A DNA stretch of 64,000 bases from Microvelia longipes (GCA_018340805.1 JACMZG010001908.1:40163484-40227483), one strand, 5' to 3'; positions 13,706 through 26,560 are shown, counted from the stretch's first letter. Notes: a model not told the origin generated them from the letters alone. Program-made: numbers and translations.

Positions 13706-13900
13706 AAGCTGATTTTTGTACGAAGTTTCAACTCTCTAGCATTAATACACTGGGCACTATGATGATAACAGACACACACACACATACAGACAGACAATTT
13801 TGTCAGGAGGCGTTTAAAACACCTGAAACGGATAATTTCGATTTCATCCCGGTTTCGGATTTTTTTGCAAACAATACTTTACTGTATAAATACATACCTG
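13706..13900 (+). repeat. Family A dispersed repeat
   Basis: It has the same ordered blocks as the copy at 12.1 kb: gatttttgta, aactctctagc, cactgggcactat, acagacagacaattttg, cctgaaacggataatt, catcccggtttcggat and tttttttgcaaaca. The two nearby copies differ by scattered substitutions and small deletions, so they look like separate insertions and not a recent duplication. Confidence 0.85.
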
Positions 13901-14833
13901 TATAAATACATACTGTATAAATGAAGAAAAGTAAAAAGTAATAGCCAGGAGGGAGGAGAGGGCAGATTTTATTATGCACGTTAAACTAACTAAACGACCC
14001 ATAGCGCAAAGTGAGCCAACAAATAAGAAAAGATTGAATTTGCGAATTATGGAATTTTCCTAATTTTTTGAAATCTTAAGAGACTATAATCGACTATAAC
14101 CCCCTTCTTTTAGAATTTTCGCTAGTAACATAGGATGATAAATGCAACTAAGCCTCTTTACAGATTTTTGTATTTATTTATTATTTTGTTTGTAAAATTC
14201 AAGTCACAATACAATATTAGGACATAAACTAAATTCTAGCGTTCAAAATCATCTAAAGTAAAACCACTTAGATTGAAATTACATCTAGAATACAATTGCT
14301 TGAGCATTTAGGATCAACAGGTGTTTTATTTAAATCTGAACATACGATAATAAACAAAGAGTAAGCATCATTGATAAATTTTATTTTTATTTATAAAATC
14401 AATACTATATGAAATTGCTCATGCAGTTCTAATTGTTTTTAAAGTAAAATAATCTTAGCTTTAACAGCATTAACTTATCTGTTATTGTTGTAAAGTCATA
14501 AAAAGTGTAGTTTTTCAAAGCCTAACAAACACAATATTGTGAATGGTTCGTGTTTTATATTCCAAAAGTTTATGTTTCTTGTTCATGAACAGGCATGCAC
14601 CAAAGTCGAGTTTATGGCTTTACAGGCAGATGTTTCAAACAGAATTTGTAGAGGGATTTGCTTCGGTTTTGTTTACACAAGTACAGAGGGCTTTTAAGAG
14701 AGAAAAAAATGTTTTAAGACACATTGCACTGACTTTTAAAATAAATTCCTTAACTCTTTTTTACTTTAATCTGAACATGCAGAAAACTATGATGCTTTGG
14801 TGTTTTTTTAGTGAATTTTTAATATTTTAGGAA
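13901..14833. other. No gene recognised
   Basis: No feature was recognised. A 95-codon frame at 14543-14830 (+) opens with ATG but matches no known family and has the composition of random AT-rich sequence. Confidence 0.45.
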
Positions 14834-15046
14834 AGAATAATCTTAATAGTAGTATAGAAAAATCTTAATAGTAGAATAGAAAAATCTTAATAGAGGTATA
14901 GAAAAATCTTAATAGTAGAATAGAATAATCTTAATAGTAGTATAGAAAAATCTTAATAGTAGAATAGAAAAATCTTAATAGAGGTATAGAAAAATCTTAA
15001 TAGTAAAATAGAAAAATCTTAATAGTAGTATAGAAAAATCTTAACA
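14834..15046 (+). repeat. 22-bp minisatellite with higher-order period
   Basis: About ten units of the form aaaaatcttaatagNNNNta follow one another without a gap. The variable part runs gtagta, gtagaa, gaggta, gtagaa, gtagta, gtagaa, gaggta, gtaaaa, gtagta, so the array itself repeats every four units (88 bp). The unit starting at about 14922 has aataatc in place of aaaaatc. Confidence 0.95.
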
Positions 15047-16479
15047 GTAGATGGAAGTGGTCTAATAGAATAAAACAAGAGCCCTTCTGCCTCTTAGTCG
15101 CTGCACGTGGTCTCGGCACTGGAAGCAGATTCCCTGTTATATAGTTTTTGTCTTATATCATAAACGAAAATTAAAATAAAACCTCGAATTAGGATTTTTA
15201 TGGTGAACCCAATACCTTTCCTTACATCAACAGTTCCAGGGAAGGAAAAGTAAAAACGTATTATGTTCAATTTATTGTTCTCATTACAAAAATAAATTAA
15301 TTGATAAAAAAAAAAAAAAAAAATTAAATAATACCGTTAGGTCATTCTTAAAAGTGCAGTTAGGCACATTAAATAGTATGTAAAATCAAATTTACATGCA
15401 ACCAAATAAAATAATAACGAATAAAATTGAATCATAAAAAATTATAATTAGACTTTGCCATAAATATAACAACAATTTAACCATATTTTTTTATTTCATA
15501 GAGATCCTTAAATATAAAAGTTTTTATTTCCAATATAAACTTTTTGGACAAGAAAAGAAATGCTTATAATTAACTTGGTAATATATAGGAAAATAGATTA
15601 ATAAAATTTTACATTATTACTATTGTGATTTTAATTAACAGATTTTTACCAAATTATACCTATTAAAGCGTCTTTTGAGAAATAAAATTTATTGCTATAT
15701 CATGAAATCTTTTTATAAAATGATGCACGTACATCAGTTTGTATCTGAAGTACGTGTTTAGCTATATTTATGGCTAAAGTTAATAAGTCGGACTTTTAAA
15801 ATCATTTTATAAGGAATACATTTTAATAACTAGTTACAAGTATTAAATTTGTTAAAAAATTAATTAAAGTTTTTGCGATTTTATGAGTTTTTTCGATACT
15901 TGATTAGCTGATTTAAGTGCGTTTCTCAAGCTAACTTTAATAACTAATTTAACTACCTACCCATTCTCGTCTTTCAATGTTTCTAAGGAGCTTTTTTTAA
16001 TCTTTTACATGGAATTAAAAATATTTGAAAAAGTGTTGGAGAAGTTTTACTTTTTCTTTAATTTTTTAAGCATCTCATAGTCAAACGGTCAGTCCATCTA
16101 TAATTTCAACAGATCTTATTTACCTAAGATTCAAGCCGTAGTAAGATTTTATAATATTTTTTTTCTAAAACCATATTATAATGGTTTATATACAGTCATA
16201 GAATAGTCAACTTCTAGTTGGCTTTAGACAACAACAACAGTGCGTTACATCGCAACTGCATTTTTTCCGGAGATAACACTTCGAAACATGATAAGATCCT
16301 TAGCCAAAAACAGGAAGTAAAAGTTAAACATTTAGGATATCATCAAGTTTTAGCTCTTACACACTTTAGTAGTTAGCAAGTATCGAGAATGTAGGGTAAG
16401 TAAGTACTTTACTTTAGATTAGATATGTAAGTACATTAAGAATTAGTTAAGCAAGAGTCTTTGTAAGCACCCATCTATT
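15047..16479. other. AT-rich, no gene recognised
   Basis: Includes a long A run at about 15307-15323. No repeat family member or gene was recognised. Confidence 0.5.
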
Positions 16480-16614
16480 CCAAATCCGAAACCGGGAATT
16501 CCCCTGAAATACCCATTTTAGATGTTTTAAAAAACCTTTTAAACAGATTTTAAAAAGATTTCTATCGGTATGTGTGAGTTTGTCTCTTATCATCGTAGCT
16601 CCCAGTGTATTTAT
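16480..16614 (-). repeat. Family A dispersed repeat, reverse orientation
   Basis: On the - strand the ordered blocks aatacactgggagctac, gatgataagagac, a shortened cacacata core and cggtttcggatttg are present. The central part is partly replaced by A/T-rich sequence, so this is a decayed copy. Confidence 0.75.
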
Positions 16615-16647
16615 ACTACTAGTTGTAGTAGTAATACTAGTTGTGTA

Positions 16648-16668
16648 GTCTAATAGTTACTATTAGAC
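16648..16668. repeat. 21-bp palindrome
   Basis: The arms gtctaatagt and actattagac are exact reverse complements around a single T. The surrounding 16610-16680 is rich in tact/agta words, so this may be slippage-derived. Confidence 0.7.
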
Positions 16669-19600
16669 AGTGTATTAATTGTTTTTAATTCTAGAGTGAA
16701 TTTATTAAACATTATGAAGACATGATCTTAATATTGCAATTGAGCAAGATAATTTATTACATAACATATTAAGTTTAATGTTTTCATTAAACATTTTTTA
16801 ACAATTATAATATCGGCTTACATATTTTAGCTTTGTGATTGATTATCATAGAATGATAATATAGAGAATATATACAAATTTAGAGATACTTATAAAAGAG
16901 AATGTACAAGTATGATAATACAACTGAATATGTATAGATAACACATACCTAACGTAGATGTATATAATTGGTATTGACACAAGTTAGATGGAGATAGCTA
17001 CGTGAAAAAGAAAGAAACTTAAAAAAACGGGGGGGGGGGGGGCAAAGAAAAGTAAGGGTACCACATTTATGTAAATTCGTTAAATCGTAACTCTTAAATC
17101 TCACATATGAAATGTAATATTCAAGTTTTTGGTAGAATTTTCGTACTTATGCGGTTTTTCCATTTCCAACTAACCCTTTTCTGTGGTTTACAAACTGAAG
17201 GTAGATTTGTGTCTTTCTATTTTCACTCTTTTAAAATATGGAACATTTAAAAGTTAAAATGATAGATGTAACCTAAAAGGTTAAGGGAAATGGTATAATT
17301 TCTATATTTTTTTAAAAAGTCAAAAACTTAAGATGATATAAAATCCCAAAGCACAGTATTCCAGTTTTTGATAAAAACAATGCTTTTTTTGAAAGGTCAA
17401 ACTCGGAAAAAATAAAGTAGCTTTAGAATCAATTTTACCTGAACGTCATCGCTCAGAAGTGCGTCAAAAATATATTGAGGTATCTGTAGGTAAGGTAGGT
17501 AAATATATTGAGGTAAACTAATTACAGACACCCTCCTATTATTCATATCATTTATTGGATGAGAAACAATCAACCAATTGTTTCATTTGCATTTCGTTAA
17601 CAAGGAAATTTTAGGACTCCAGAAGCATAAGAACGTTTCAGATATTGCAATTTATTTTATATCAATTACTTTGACGGGCCCTTTCGTAAGTTATACTTGA
17701 TGTCTACTAAGAACCCATATCATAACTATTCTTTAATTACCTTTTAGGTAGGTAGAAGGAAAAATATTGTGTTCACCCTAACATTTTCGAATGAAAAATC
17801 GAAAGATGTCGTTAACATTAAATATGTTCTAATAAACTGAACAGAAGATAAATAAGCTATAAGTTTATATTAACTTCAAATAGGTCATCTCAACTTGGCT
17901 CAACAATTACTCCCAGAATACGTTTCATATTTTAAATGGAAATATGGCTTATTCCGCACTATTATCTAGATTTTCTTGCCCGAAGGTTCAATTTTCATCT
18001 AGAATACGTTCCCGAATTTGTTGTCTAATTTTGATTAATTGATTAAAAGTGTAATTCTAACATACTTCAGACATTAACATACTTTTTTAATATTTTCATA
18101 TAATACATTCGAGTGACTAAGCCTGCCCATCAATTAAGAAATATCAAACTAAATACAAATACAAAAAGATCGACAGCTAGATAGGTTTTTCATTTACGTG
18201 CTTTAAAATAAGAAAAACAAACGAGTGAGACTGATTTATATAGAAAAATATATTTTATACAACCTATTTTCCACCCAGAATTTGACAAAAATGTAAATTT
18301 AACCCCTTAATTGAAGAAAATTATCTTCCAGAATAAATGAATAAAATACATATAATTAATTATTTATGGCATCTATTAACACTAATAAATTACATTAATG
18401 AAGCCGTTTATTAAATTAAACCCCTCTCCAAGCCCATAAAATAACCTATCAGTAATTTATGGCTTTTGTTGTGAAATAAACCTTCAAAACAATTTGTTTA
18501 ACACTACAAAAACTTGATAACATTTGTTTGTTTTTACGTTTTCTCACAGTATATAAAATTTTTATCTATTTAGTTCCTTTTCTAAGGGTACAAAAAGTTA
18601 CCTTTTTACCGAAAAGCGAAGAAATGTTTGATAGAAACACTTTGCACCTTATCAACCTTTTTTCGAGTTTTTTCGGACTTTTACCCTTTAAGGGAGTGAA
18701 AATTTGCCTGAAGGTTTTTGTTTAGGATTGTTAAGGATACCCAGGTCGCTAATAAATCTTATGAAGGTATAAAGGTCTGTCAGATCCCTTGCCTCGTGTG
18801 GCTATTACCCTTGGTTTCTAAGATAGTATACTTTGTGTTTCTCACTTCTAAAAACCCCTAAATAGAAATACGACGTGGCGCCCGCATTAATTCACCTCCT
18901 AATGCACCAGTGCCCTTGGTTCCCTCAAATATTGCCCTAACCCGGATCCTGATTTGTTGAAATGCTCTTTGCTATACTTTTATTTCGATTCCAATACTTT
19001 TTTTCGTCTTAGCCCCACAGATTTTTCTCCCCCAAAACCAAAAATACATAAATTCATATCACAAAATTACTAAAGAACACCATATTTGGGAGCAGCTCCA
19101 AAAAATAAGCAATAATCGTTATTATAAATTACCACTATTGCATTTCTTTTATTGATCTTTTTGTTGTCTATTTTTTATTTCATACTCATTTTCTTTATCT
19201 CTCCTTATTTTCTTTATCTCATTCTCTGTATCATCCTTATCTCTTATAGTTGACTTTATTCCTTATTTTAATTTTTTACTTATTTCTCCTTTCCTTCTTT
19301 TATTCTTTACCTTGCTGTGGTGCTAAAAACAAAGTTTCACATCTCTTGATTTCTTCACGCAAAATTACATTTTTGCGCAACATACAACCGTAATTTTCAT
19401 CAAAATCTAATTTGATGATATATTATCAAATTTCTCAAATACCATATTGAAACCTGTATCGTTAGATTTTTTAATAAAGAGCAAAGTATGTGTTTCTAAT
19501 AAAAAAATTAAAAATCTTATGATTAGACTTATCACAATAATTTGCTGATCATGTCTACAAAATTTTAGGTTTCTGCGACATATAGTGACTCAGCAATGTG

Positions 19601-21046
19601 GTAATTTGGGTGAAAGTTCGTGCAGCACAGCCTTTATTACTTTATTATGCATGACAACAGTCTAAATACAATCTAGTAAGACATTATGCCTCTTTAACGA
19701 ATTTACCTCTTTAGAAAAAAATCTTAGTTTAGTTCACAAAATTAAGTTGACAGAAATCTTCTGCGAATAGCATATGATGATTTTAAAGAGCTCAATAAAC
19801 TAAGAGCAGAGTTCAAACTATAACATAAATAGCGAAGACTATTAAACATAAACAACAAATAAACATAAATAACAACATTATTTTATTAATAAATCTGAGC
19901 TGTCACTTAAACTCGATGATAATAAACAACACCCTTTCTTTGAATAACTATCAACACAAGTAAACAAACAGACCTCATAATTCTAAATTATCGGAAAACT
20001 AAGAAGTAAATAAAACAAGTTTATACGATTAAAACTCGCATGCTTGAAGTACGTATATCAAAGTCAATTCTAAATGTCTTTAAATCAATCACCATTTCTT
20101 GTAATTCAATTCCCAGCTATTCCCAATAGGTTTAAGAGAACTTAAATAAATGCTCTTTGTTATTAAAGGTAACTGTAAAATATGTACAAAGGTGTTTAAG
20201 TGTGATGGTTTATAAACATGTACATTTAAGATAGACCAAGTATTAATAAGGGTTTGAACACACGTCAGGAAAAATACAATAGTTTTAAAAACGAGAGAAC
20301 TTTTGCTGATGTAAACTTTCTATTCTATTACTAACCACCTCTAACCACCTCTAACCGAACTTCCCATAACTTTCTTATTATGGAATAATCGCAAAAGATG
20401 AAGTCAAATGTATACGGGAATATGCTGGACTAACTAGCAATTTAGTAAAACTACAAAGTTTGCTAAAATTACACGATACACTAAATTTACAAAGTATCCT
20501 ACATTTACATCGTATACTATATTAATGAGCATAGAGTACATTCATGTATAATAGCTAGAAATAAAGATATAGCCAATCGTAAGAGGACATTGAGTTCCGA
20601 AAGACCAAAAACAAAAGTATAAAGTTAAGAAAACAGTGAAAAAAGTAAGAACACCCTTAGCTGTAAAACTGTTAATTTAAGAAAATGCATGACACGATTT
20701 CTCTATTATTCATTAAATAAAAATAATCTTATGCAGTATGTCTTCCCTTTTAGAAAACAAAATATTAAGCTTGTACCAACCCTCAAACGTAGGCCAAAAT
20801 TTTAAGACTCTCCTATGAAGGTCTTAAATTTTTATTATATTTATAATTACATTATGTATATAATAAATATGTATAGCATAAATATATTATATAAATACAA
20901 TAATACACTCTATACATAACATTGCTTTGATATGCTTGTGTCTCAACAAAACAGTTTTTAGCGAATTTTTTATGAAAAAATGAGCTTATGAAGTTGGGGT
21001 CATAGATGAGGGGGAGGGAAGATTTTTAAAAAGGAGGATATATATA
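16669..21046. other. AT-rich, no gene recognised
   Basis: Contains a run of 14 G at 17029-17042 and a pyrimidine-rich tract at about 19138-19310. The stretch 18740-19000 is less AT-rich but could not be assigned. No repeat family member was seen. Confidence 0.5.
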
Positions 21047-22003
<957 letters not shown>

Positions 22004-22139
22004 CATTGTAAGACAGCTTTACCTTGATATATATTTATATATCACATGACATTTGTCAATTTTCATTTTATTTTGTAATCAATATTATTTTCATTATTAA
22101 ATTAGATTTCAATAGAAATATTAGAGTTTTAATTACAAC
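22004..22139 (+). repeat. Copia 5' LTR
   Basis: The longest stretch shared with the 3' LTR is 22004-22139. Within it the canonical core begins tgtaa (22007) and ends ttaca (22137), a perfect 5-bp inverted terminus of the TG..CA type. At about 131-136 bp the LTR is short for a copia element. Relative to the 3' LTR it has one more T in two T-runs and one more G in tagagtttt. Promoter elements were not identified with confidence. Confidence 0.92.
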
Positions 22140-22140
22140 G

Positions 22141-22153
22141 GGTTATGGCCCAG
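22141..22153 (+). promoter_or_regulatory. Primer binding site, tRNA-iMet fragment
   Basis: The sequence ggttatggcccag directly follows the LTR. It corresponds to the internal initiator-tRNA-Met fragment used as primer by Drosophila copia and relatives. It appears to lack one G of the usual three-G run, in line with base losses elsewhere in the element. Confidence 0.8.
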
Positions 22154-23971
22154 AAGAAGATAAAATTTCGAAATTATTTATTTTTGATGACGAATTATGG
22201 AGTGTGGAGATACAGAATTGAAGTTAGTTTAGACCAAGAGTTAGTTAAATTTTTAACTAAAGATGTCCAAGAAATATTGATAGAAAAAGGATACGATGAA
22301 CCAAGACCAAATGAAGAAGAAGAAACTTTACGAAAACAGTTAGAAGTTGAACTGAGGAAGTTAGAATGGAAATGTAAGTCTTTTATGATTAATAGAATAA
22401 GTGACAGTCATATCGAGTATGTGAGACATTGTAAGACACCTAAACAGATAATTTTGTCTTTAGATTCTGCTTTTCAGCGCCAAAGTATTTCTAATCAATT
22501 GATGTTACGAAAGAAATTACTATTAATGAAATATACTGAGTCAGATGAAATGGAAGCACATTTAAGAAATTTTGATAAGTTAATTGGAGAATTAAAGTCT
22601 AGTGGAGCAAAACTTGAAGTGGCTGATGTTGTATGTCATTTATTTCTTACATTACCTAGTAGTTATGAACCATTGGTAACTGCTTTAGAGACTGTATCCT
22701 TAGAAACCTTGACATTAGAATTTGTCAAGGGTAGATTATTAGATCACTATATTAAATATAAGAGCAATAGTATTATTTATGAAGGTGTAAATACAAATGA
22801 AAATTCAGCATTTGTAGGGAACAAACACACTGCTAGAGGGCAGTATCAGTGTTTTTCATGTTATCAATATGGTCATCGTAAGTTTGAATGTCCACAGATT
22901 GTAAACAGAAGAGGAAGAGGTGGTTTTCAAAATAATTCAAGAGGAAGATTTAGAGGTAACCCTAGTAGATCATCAGCTCAAGTAACAGAGGAATCAGGAG
23001 AGTCAAGTAATAATGCTGATTCAGGTTGTAATGAAAACGTATCTGCAAATGTTGGTAATGAAACATCATTCTTTACTCAAGGGTCAGGTCCTGGACCCGA
23101 GTCTAATGTAGTTTTTATAATAGACTCAGGAGCGAGTTCTCATATGTCAGGCGATAAAGGAATATTTTCTAAATTAGAAAAATTACAAACGCCAATAAGT
23201 ATATGTGTAGCCAAGTCAAATACCACAATACAAGCTACACATATCGGAGAAATAGCGGGTTTTATTAAAATAAACGGGATTTTTAACAAGTGCCGTTTTA
23301 AGAGAGTTTATTATGTACCAGATTTAAAATATAATTTATTCTCAGTGAGACAAGTTGAACAAGATGGAATGAAAATTGTTTTTGAGAATGGAAAAGTAAA
23401 TTTTATGTTAGACGGCAATGTTGTTGCTATAGGGTTTAGAAATGATAAATTGTATACTTTGGCTGTGTGGATAAATAATAGTGAAATTGGTGTTCTTGGA
23501 AAGACTATCAGTAGTTCAGATTTATGGCATAAACGTTTGGGTCATATTAATCCAGATTATCTTTATAACATGGTGAATAAGAACTTAGTTTTGGGTGTAC
23601 CTAAGTTAGAAAATAAGAAGATAGACTTGTGTGAAGCATGCATCAAAGCAAAACAAGTAAGGCTGCCTTATCATGAATTTGCTAAGCCTAGATCTTCACG
23701 TCCTCTAGAACTCATACACACGGATGTGTGTGGACCAATTGTACCAGCAACTTATGATAGCAAGAAATATTTTGTAACTTTTTTGGATGACTATACAAGA
23801 TTTTTGGTGGTTTATTTGTTGGAAACCAAAGGAGAATTGTTAAGGTGCTTTAAAGATTATAACGCATGGGTAAGTAATCTTTTAAATAGTAAAATAGTAA
23901 ATTTAAGATGTGATAATGGGGAGAGTATATTCAATCTGCGTTTAAACAGTATTGTAGAAAAATGGTATTAA
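22145..23971 (+). CDS. gag-pol: Copia Gag, protease and integrase N-terminal half
   Basis: 608 codons. Residues 15-205 are the copia-type Gag region (TNYGVWRYRIEV near the start). A CCHC zinc knuckle lies at 236-249 (CX2CX4HX4C), followed by an R/G-rich stretch at 255-271. The aspartic protease motif DSGAS is at 327-331. The integrase zinc-binding domain follows (H462, H467, C496, C499), then the catalytic core with D527 (HTDVCGP) and D590 (RCDNG). The third catalytic residue, Glu, lies beyond the frame break in the next segment. The ATG at 22145 overlaps the primer site, so the leader is almost absent. The methionine at residue 15 (22187) is an alternative start. Gag forms the particle; protease and integrase process the polyprotein and insert the DNA. 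Confidence 0.93.
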   Translation: MAQKKIKFRNYLFLMTNYGVWRYRIEVSLDQELVKFLTKDVQEILIEKGYDEPRPNEEEETLRKQLEVELRKLEWKCKSFMINRISDSHIEYVRHCKTPKQIILSLDSAFQRQSISNQLMLRKKLLLMKYTESDEMEAHLRNFDKLIGELKSSGAKLEVADVVCHLFLTLPSSYEPLVTALETVSLETLTLEFVKGRLLDHYIKYKSNSIIYEGVNTNENSAFVGNKHTARGQYQCFSCYQYGHRKFECPQIVNRRGRGGFQNNSRGRFRGNPSRSSAQVTEESGESSNNADSGCNENVSANVGNETSFFTQGSGPGPESNVVFIIDSGASSHMSGDKGIFSKLEKLQTPISICVAKSNTTIQATHIGEIAGFIKINGIFNKCRFKRVYYVPDLKYNLFSVRQVEQDGMKIVFENGKVNFMLDGNVVAIGFRNDKLYTLAVWINNSEIGVLGKTISSSDLWHKRLGHINPDYLYNMVNKNLVLGVPKLENKKIDLCEACIKAKQVRLPYHEFAKPRSSRPLELIHTDVCGPIVPATYDSKKYFVTFLDDYTRFLVVYLLETKGELLRCFKDYNAWVSNLLNSKIVNLRCDNGESIFNLRLNSIVEKWY

Positions 23972-23984
23972 TATACAGTATACG

Positions 23985-24272
23985 ATGCCTTATAGCCCTC
24001 AGCAGAATCCTATAGCAGAAAGGATGAATAGGACATTGCTTGAGAGGGCTCGGGCAATGTGTTTTGGATCAGATACTGATAAAATATTATGGGGAGAGGC
24101 AGTTTTAACAGCTGCTTACATAACAAATAGATGTCCAAACAGATCATTGGAAAAATTGAATAGAGAATCATGCATTCCCGCACATTTATGGTATTCTTGT
24201 AAACCTGATATTTCAAATATGCGGATATTTGGTACACCTTGTTATAAGCATGCCCAAGCAGTTGAGAGGTAA
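23985..24272 (+). pseudogene. Copia integrase core end and C-terminal part
   Basis: The segment contains PYSPQQNPIAERMNRTLLE, the copia motif carrying the third catalytic residue (Glu in AER) of the DD35E integrase, then ARAM, WGEAVLTAAYITNRCP and MRIFGTPCY, all typical of copia integrase. Allowing for the two upstream breaks, the spacing from D590 fits 35 intervening residues. The frame ends at 24272 after a two-base loss at about 24252. The ATG at its 5' end is internal and not a real start. Confidence 0.9.
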
Positions 24273-24489
24273 ATTTGATTCGAAAAGTGAAAAAATGATT
24301 TTTGTTGGTTATTGCCCTAATGGGTACAGATTATGGAATCCTACTAAAAGAAGGATTGAGCGATCAAGAGATGTTGTTTTTGATGAGAATACTAAATTTA
24401 GATTTAACAAATGTTTTGATAGTAATGATTATTATGATGGTTTATGTTTAACAGAACTGAAGTTGAAGTTAATAGAGCTGCAGAGTTAG
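24229..24489 (+). pseudogene. Copia integrase C-terminal domain
   Basis: Continues the polyprotein with GKFDSKSEKMIFVGY and YRLWNPTKRRIERSRDVVFDE, the conserved end of copia integrase (the FVGY and RRI..SRDVVF signatures). It overlaps its neighbours only because the frames run past the break points. It ends within the variable linker before reverse transcriptase. Confidence 0.88.
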
Positions 24490-24719
24490 AAAAACAGTTA
24501 GAGAGGCTTGAAGATATCCGAGATGGGCAGCAAGATGAAGCATTACAAGAAGTTTCTGAAGAAAATATAAATGGAGATATTATGATCAATGAAGTGATCG
24601 ATAACGAAGAAAGATTAGAGGAAGTAAAAAGAACAGCATCGGGAAGAATTGTAAGATTACCAAAAAGGTTAGATGATTATGAAATGAATTATTTTGCATT
24701 ACTTTCAGAACTTGAATGA
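24444..24719 (+). pseudogene. Copia linker between integrase and reverse transcriptase
   Basis: An acidic, glutamate-rich linker (ELEKQLERLEDI and EENINGD) followed by ASGRIVRLPKRLDDYE, the usual copia sequence before reverse transcriptase. One base appears lost at A-run 24715-24716. Beyond it the missing frame continues with an acidic stretch and EWEKAMTDEMDSLKKNETW, the normal start of the copia reverse transcriptase domain. Confidence 0.82.
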
Positions 24720-24824
24720 CATACCACATCGCTTTGAAGATATTAAAACAAGAGATGATAAGGAGGAGTGGGAAAAAGCAATGACAGATGAGATGGATTC
24801 ACTCAAGAAGAACGAGACCTGGAA

Positions 24825-25142
24825 TTGACAAAGCTGCCACCAGGAAGAAAAGCTATCAGTTGTCGTTGGGTATTTGCTTTAAAGAAAAATTCTGAAGGTG
24901 AGGTAATTAGACATAAGGCAAGACTGGTTGCTCGTGGTTTCTCTCAAAGCAAAGGGATTGACTATCATGAGACATATGCACCAGTCATCAAAATGACCAC
25001 AGTTAGAGTGATGTTGTCTTTAGCAGTTAAAGAGGGAATGTATATGCATCAGATGGATGTTAAAACAGCATTCTTAAATGGAAAACTAAATGAGAGATAT
25101 ATATGCATCAACCTCCGGGGTTTAACAATGAAAAGAGCTTAG
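24825..25142 (+). pseudogene. Copia reverse transcriptase, fingers and first palm part
   Basis: Shows CRWVFALKKN, RHKARLVARGFSQ and DYHETYAPVIK, then the first catalytic aspartate in MDVKTAFLNG (residue 78 of this segment). This is the copia form of motif A. Breaks at G-run 24821-24822 upstream and at about 25092 downstream separate it from its neighbours. After 25092 the true frame reaches a QPPGF motif before the next break. Confidence 0.92.
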
Positions 25143-25143
25143 T

Positions 25144-25416
25144 TTGCAAATTAAAAAGGTCATTGTATGGGCTAAAACAAGCGGCAAGGGCATGAATGAA
25201 CGTCTTAATGATTATCTGATTAAAGTAGGGTTTATTAGATGCAAGACTGACTGTTGTTTGTATATAAGAACTAGTGCTAGTTGCAAGTTATACCTCATTG
25301 CTTACGTAGACGATCTGATTTTGTTTTGTAATGATTTAAACCAAATAAATGTGGTTAAAGAGTTACTAAAAATAGAGTTTGAAATGACTGATTTGCAAGA
25401 TGTAGACTATTTTTAG
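25144..25416 (+). pseudogene. Copia reverse transcriptase, catalytic YVDD part
   Basis: Contains LYLIAYVDDLILFC with the YVDD active-site box (residues 54-57 of this segment), preceded by DYLIKVGFIRCKTDCCLY, a copia signature. The SLYGLKQA motif lies just before it in another frame, ending at the break at about 25194. The frame closes at T-run 25410-25414, where one base appears missing. Confidence 0.92.
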
Positions 25417-25502
25417 GTCTAAAGCTGCAACATGACAGAGAAAAGGGAGAACTAGTAATAAGTCAAAAACAATTTATATTAAATCTTTTAAAGAAATTTA
25501 AT

Positions 25503-26072
25503 ATGGAAGAATGTAATTCAGTAAAAACACCAATGGAAGTTAAACTTGAAATAGATGATAAAGGAATAGTAGGAGATTACCCTTATAGGGAAGCTATAGG
25601 TTGTTTAATGTATCTAATGGTCTCATCTCGGCCTGATTTAAGTAATGTTGTAAATTATTTCAGTCAATTTCAAAGCAGGGCCACAGAATACCATTGGATT
25701 CATCTTAAACGTGTGTTCCGATACTTGAAAGGAACTATTGATACAGTATTAGTGTATCGGAAGCAAGGAGGGGAAGGAAGTCAGGTTAAGGAGGGGATTC
25801 TGCATGGTTATGCGGATGCAGATTGGGGAAGTGATAGAGAAACACGCAGATCAGTTTCAGGATATGTATTTAAATTATTTGGCAACACTGTTTCTTGGGC
25901 AACAAGAAAACAGCAGACCATAGCGCTGTCTTCAACAGAAGCAGAGTATGTTGCTTTATGCTCAGCTGCCTGTGAAGCAATGTGGCTAAGGAACTTGATA
26001 TCGGAATTAAAATTTAATTGTAACGAGCCAACTCTCATATATGAAGATAACCAATTGTATTGCAATTGCTGA
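25503..26072 (+). pseudogene. Copia reverse transcriptase end and RNase H
   Basis: Begins with the connection region (VKTPMEV, YREAIGCLMYL, RPDLSNVVN, HLKRVFRYLKGT) and continues into RNase H with YADADWG (residues 103-109), RRSVSGYVF, SWATRKQQTIALSSTEAEY and the third acidic site IYEDNQ. These are the standard copia RNase H residues. The frame runs into a two-base loss at about 26055, just after EDNQ. Confidence 0.93.
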
Positions 26073-26274
26073 CAGTCCTCGTGAACATCAACGAATGAAA
26101 CATGTAGACATAAAGTACAGTTTCATACGGGAAGCAATACAGAATAACACCATTACAGTAAAATACAAGCCTTCCGCAGAACAGTTGGCAGATGTTTTTA
26201 CCAAGGCTCTGCCAAAAGAAAAGTTTCTGAATTTTGTAAGAAGATTAGGGTTATCTCCAAAAAGGTCAAGCTGA
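26041..26274 (+). pseudogene. Copia RNase H C-terminal end
   Basis: Carries CIAIADSPREHQRMKHVDIKY, IKYSFIREAIQ and the terminal QLADVFTKALPKEKF motif that closes copia polyproteins. The natural stop at 26272-26274 falls at the start of the polypurine tract, the normal arrangement for compact copia elements. Confidence 0.92.
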
Positions 26275-26281
26275 GGAGGGG
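26273..26281 (+). promoter_or_regulatory. Polypurine tract
   Basis: gaggagggg immediately precedes the 3' LTR and is the expected plus-strand primer. Three bases (cat) separate it from the tgtaa terminus. The same three bases precede tgtaa at the 5' LTR, so the LTR may really begin at cat. Confidence 0.85.
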
Positions 26282-26543
<262 letters not shown>

Positions 26544-26560
26544 ACGTTATTAACCCACAA

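Larger units (their letters stand above)
22145..26274 (+). pseudogene. gag-pol: Copia gag-pol, whole region with frame breaks
   Basis: The complete copia polyprotein can be followed across several frames. Breaks lie at 23918-23921 (G run), 23958-23962 (A run), about 24252 (two bases), 24440-24470, 24715 (A run), 24821 (G run), about 25092, about 25194 (G), 25410-25414 (T run) and about 26055 (two bases). Each is a net loss of one or two bases. No stop codon caused by substitution was found in the conserved domains, and catalytic residues of protease, integrase, reverse transcriptase and RNase H are all present. The first 608 codons are unbroken. Read literally this is a pseudogene. The pattern equally suits uncorrected homopolymer errors over an intact gene. 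Confidence 0.85.

Noticed and set aside
7733..17042. C11 (7733-7743) and G14 (17029-17042) runs as regulatory or G4 elements
   Set aside because: They are single homopolymer runs with no neighbouring G-tracts; simple slippage is enough.
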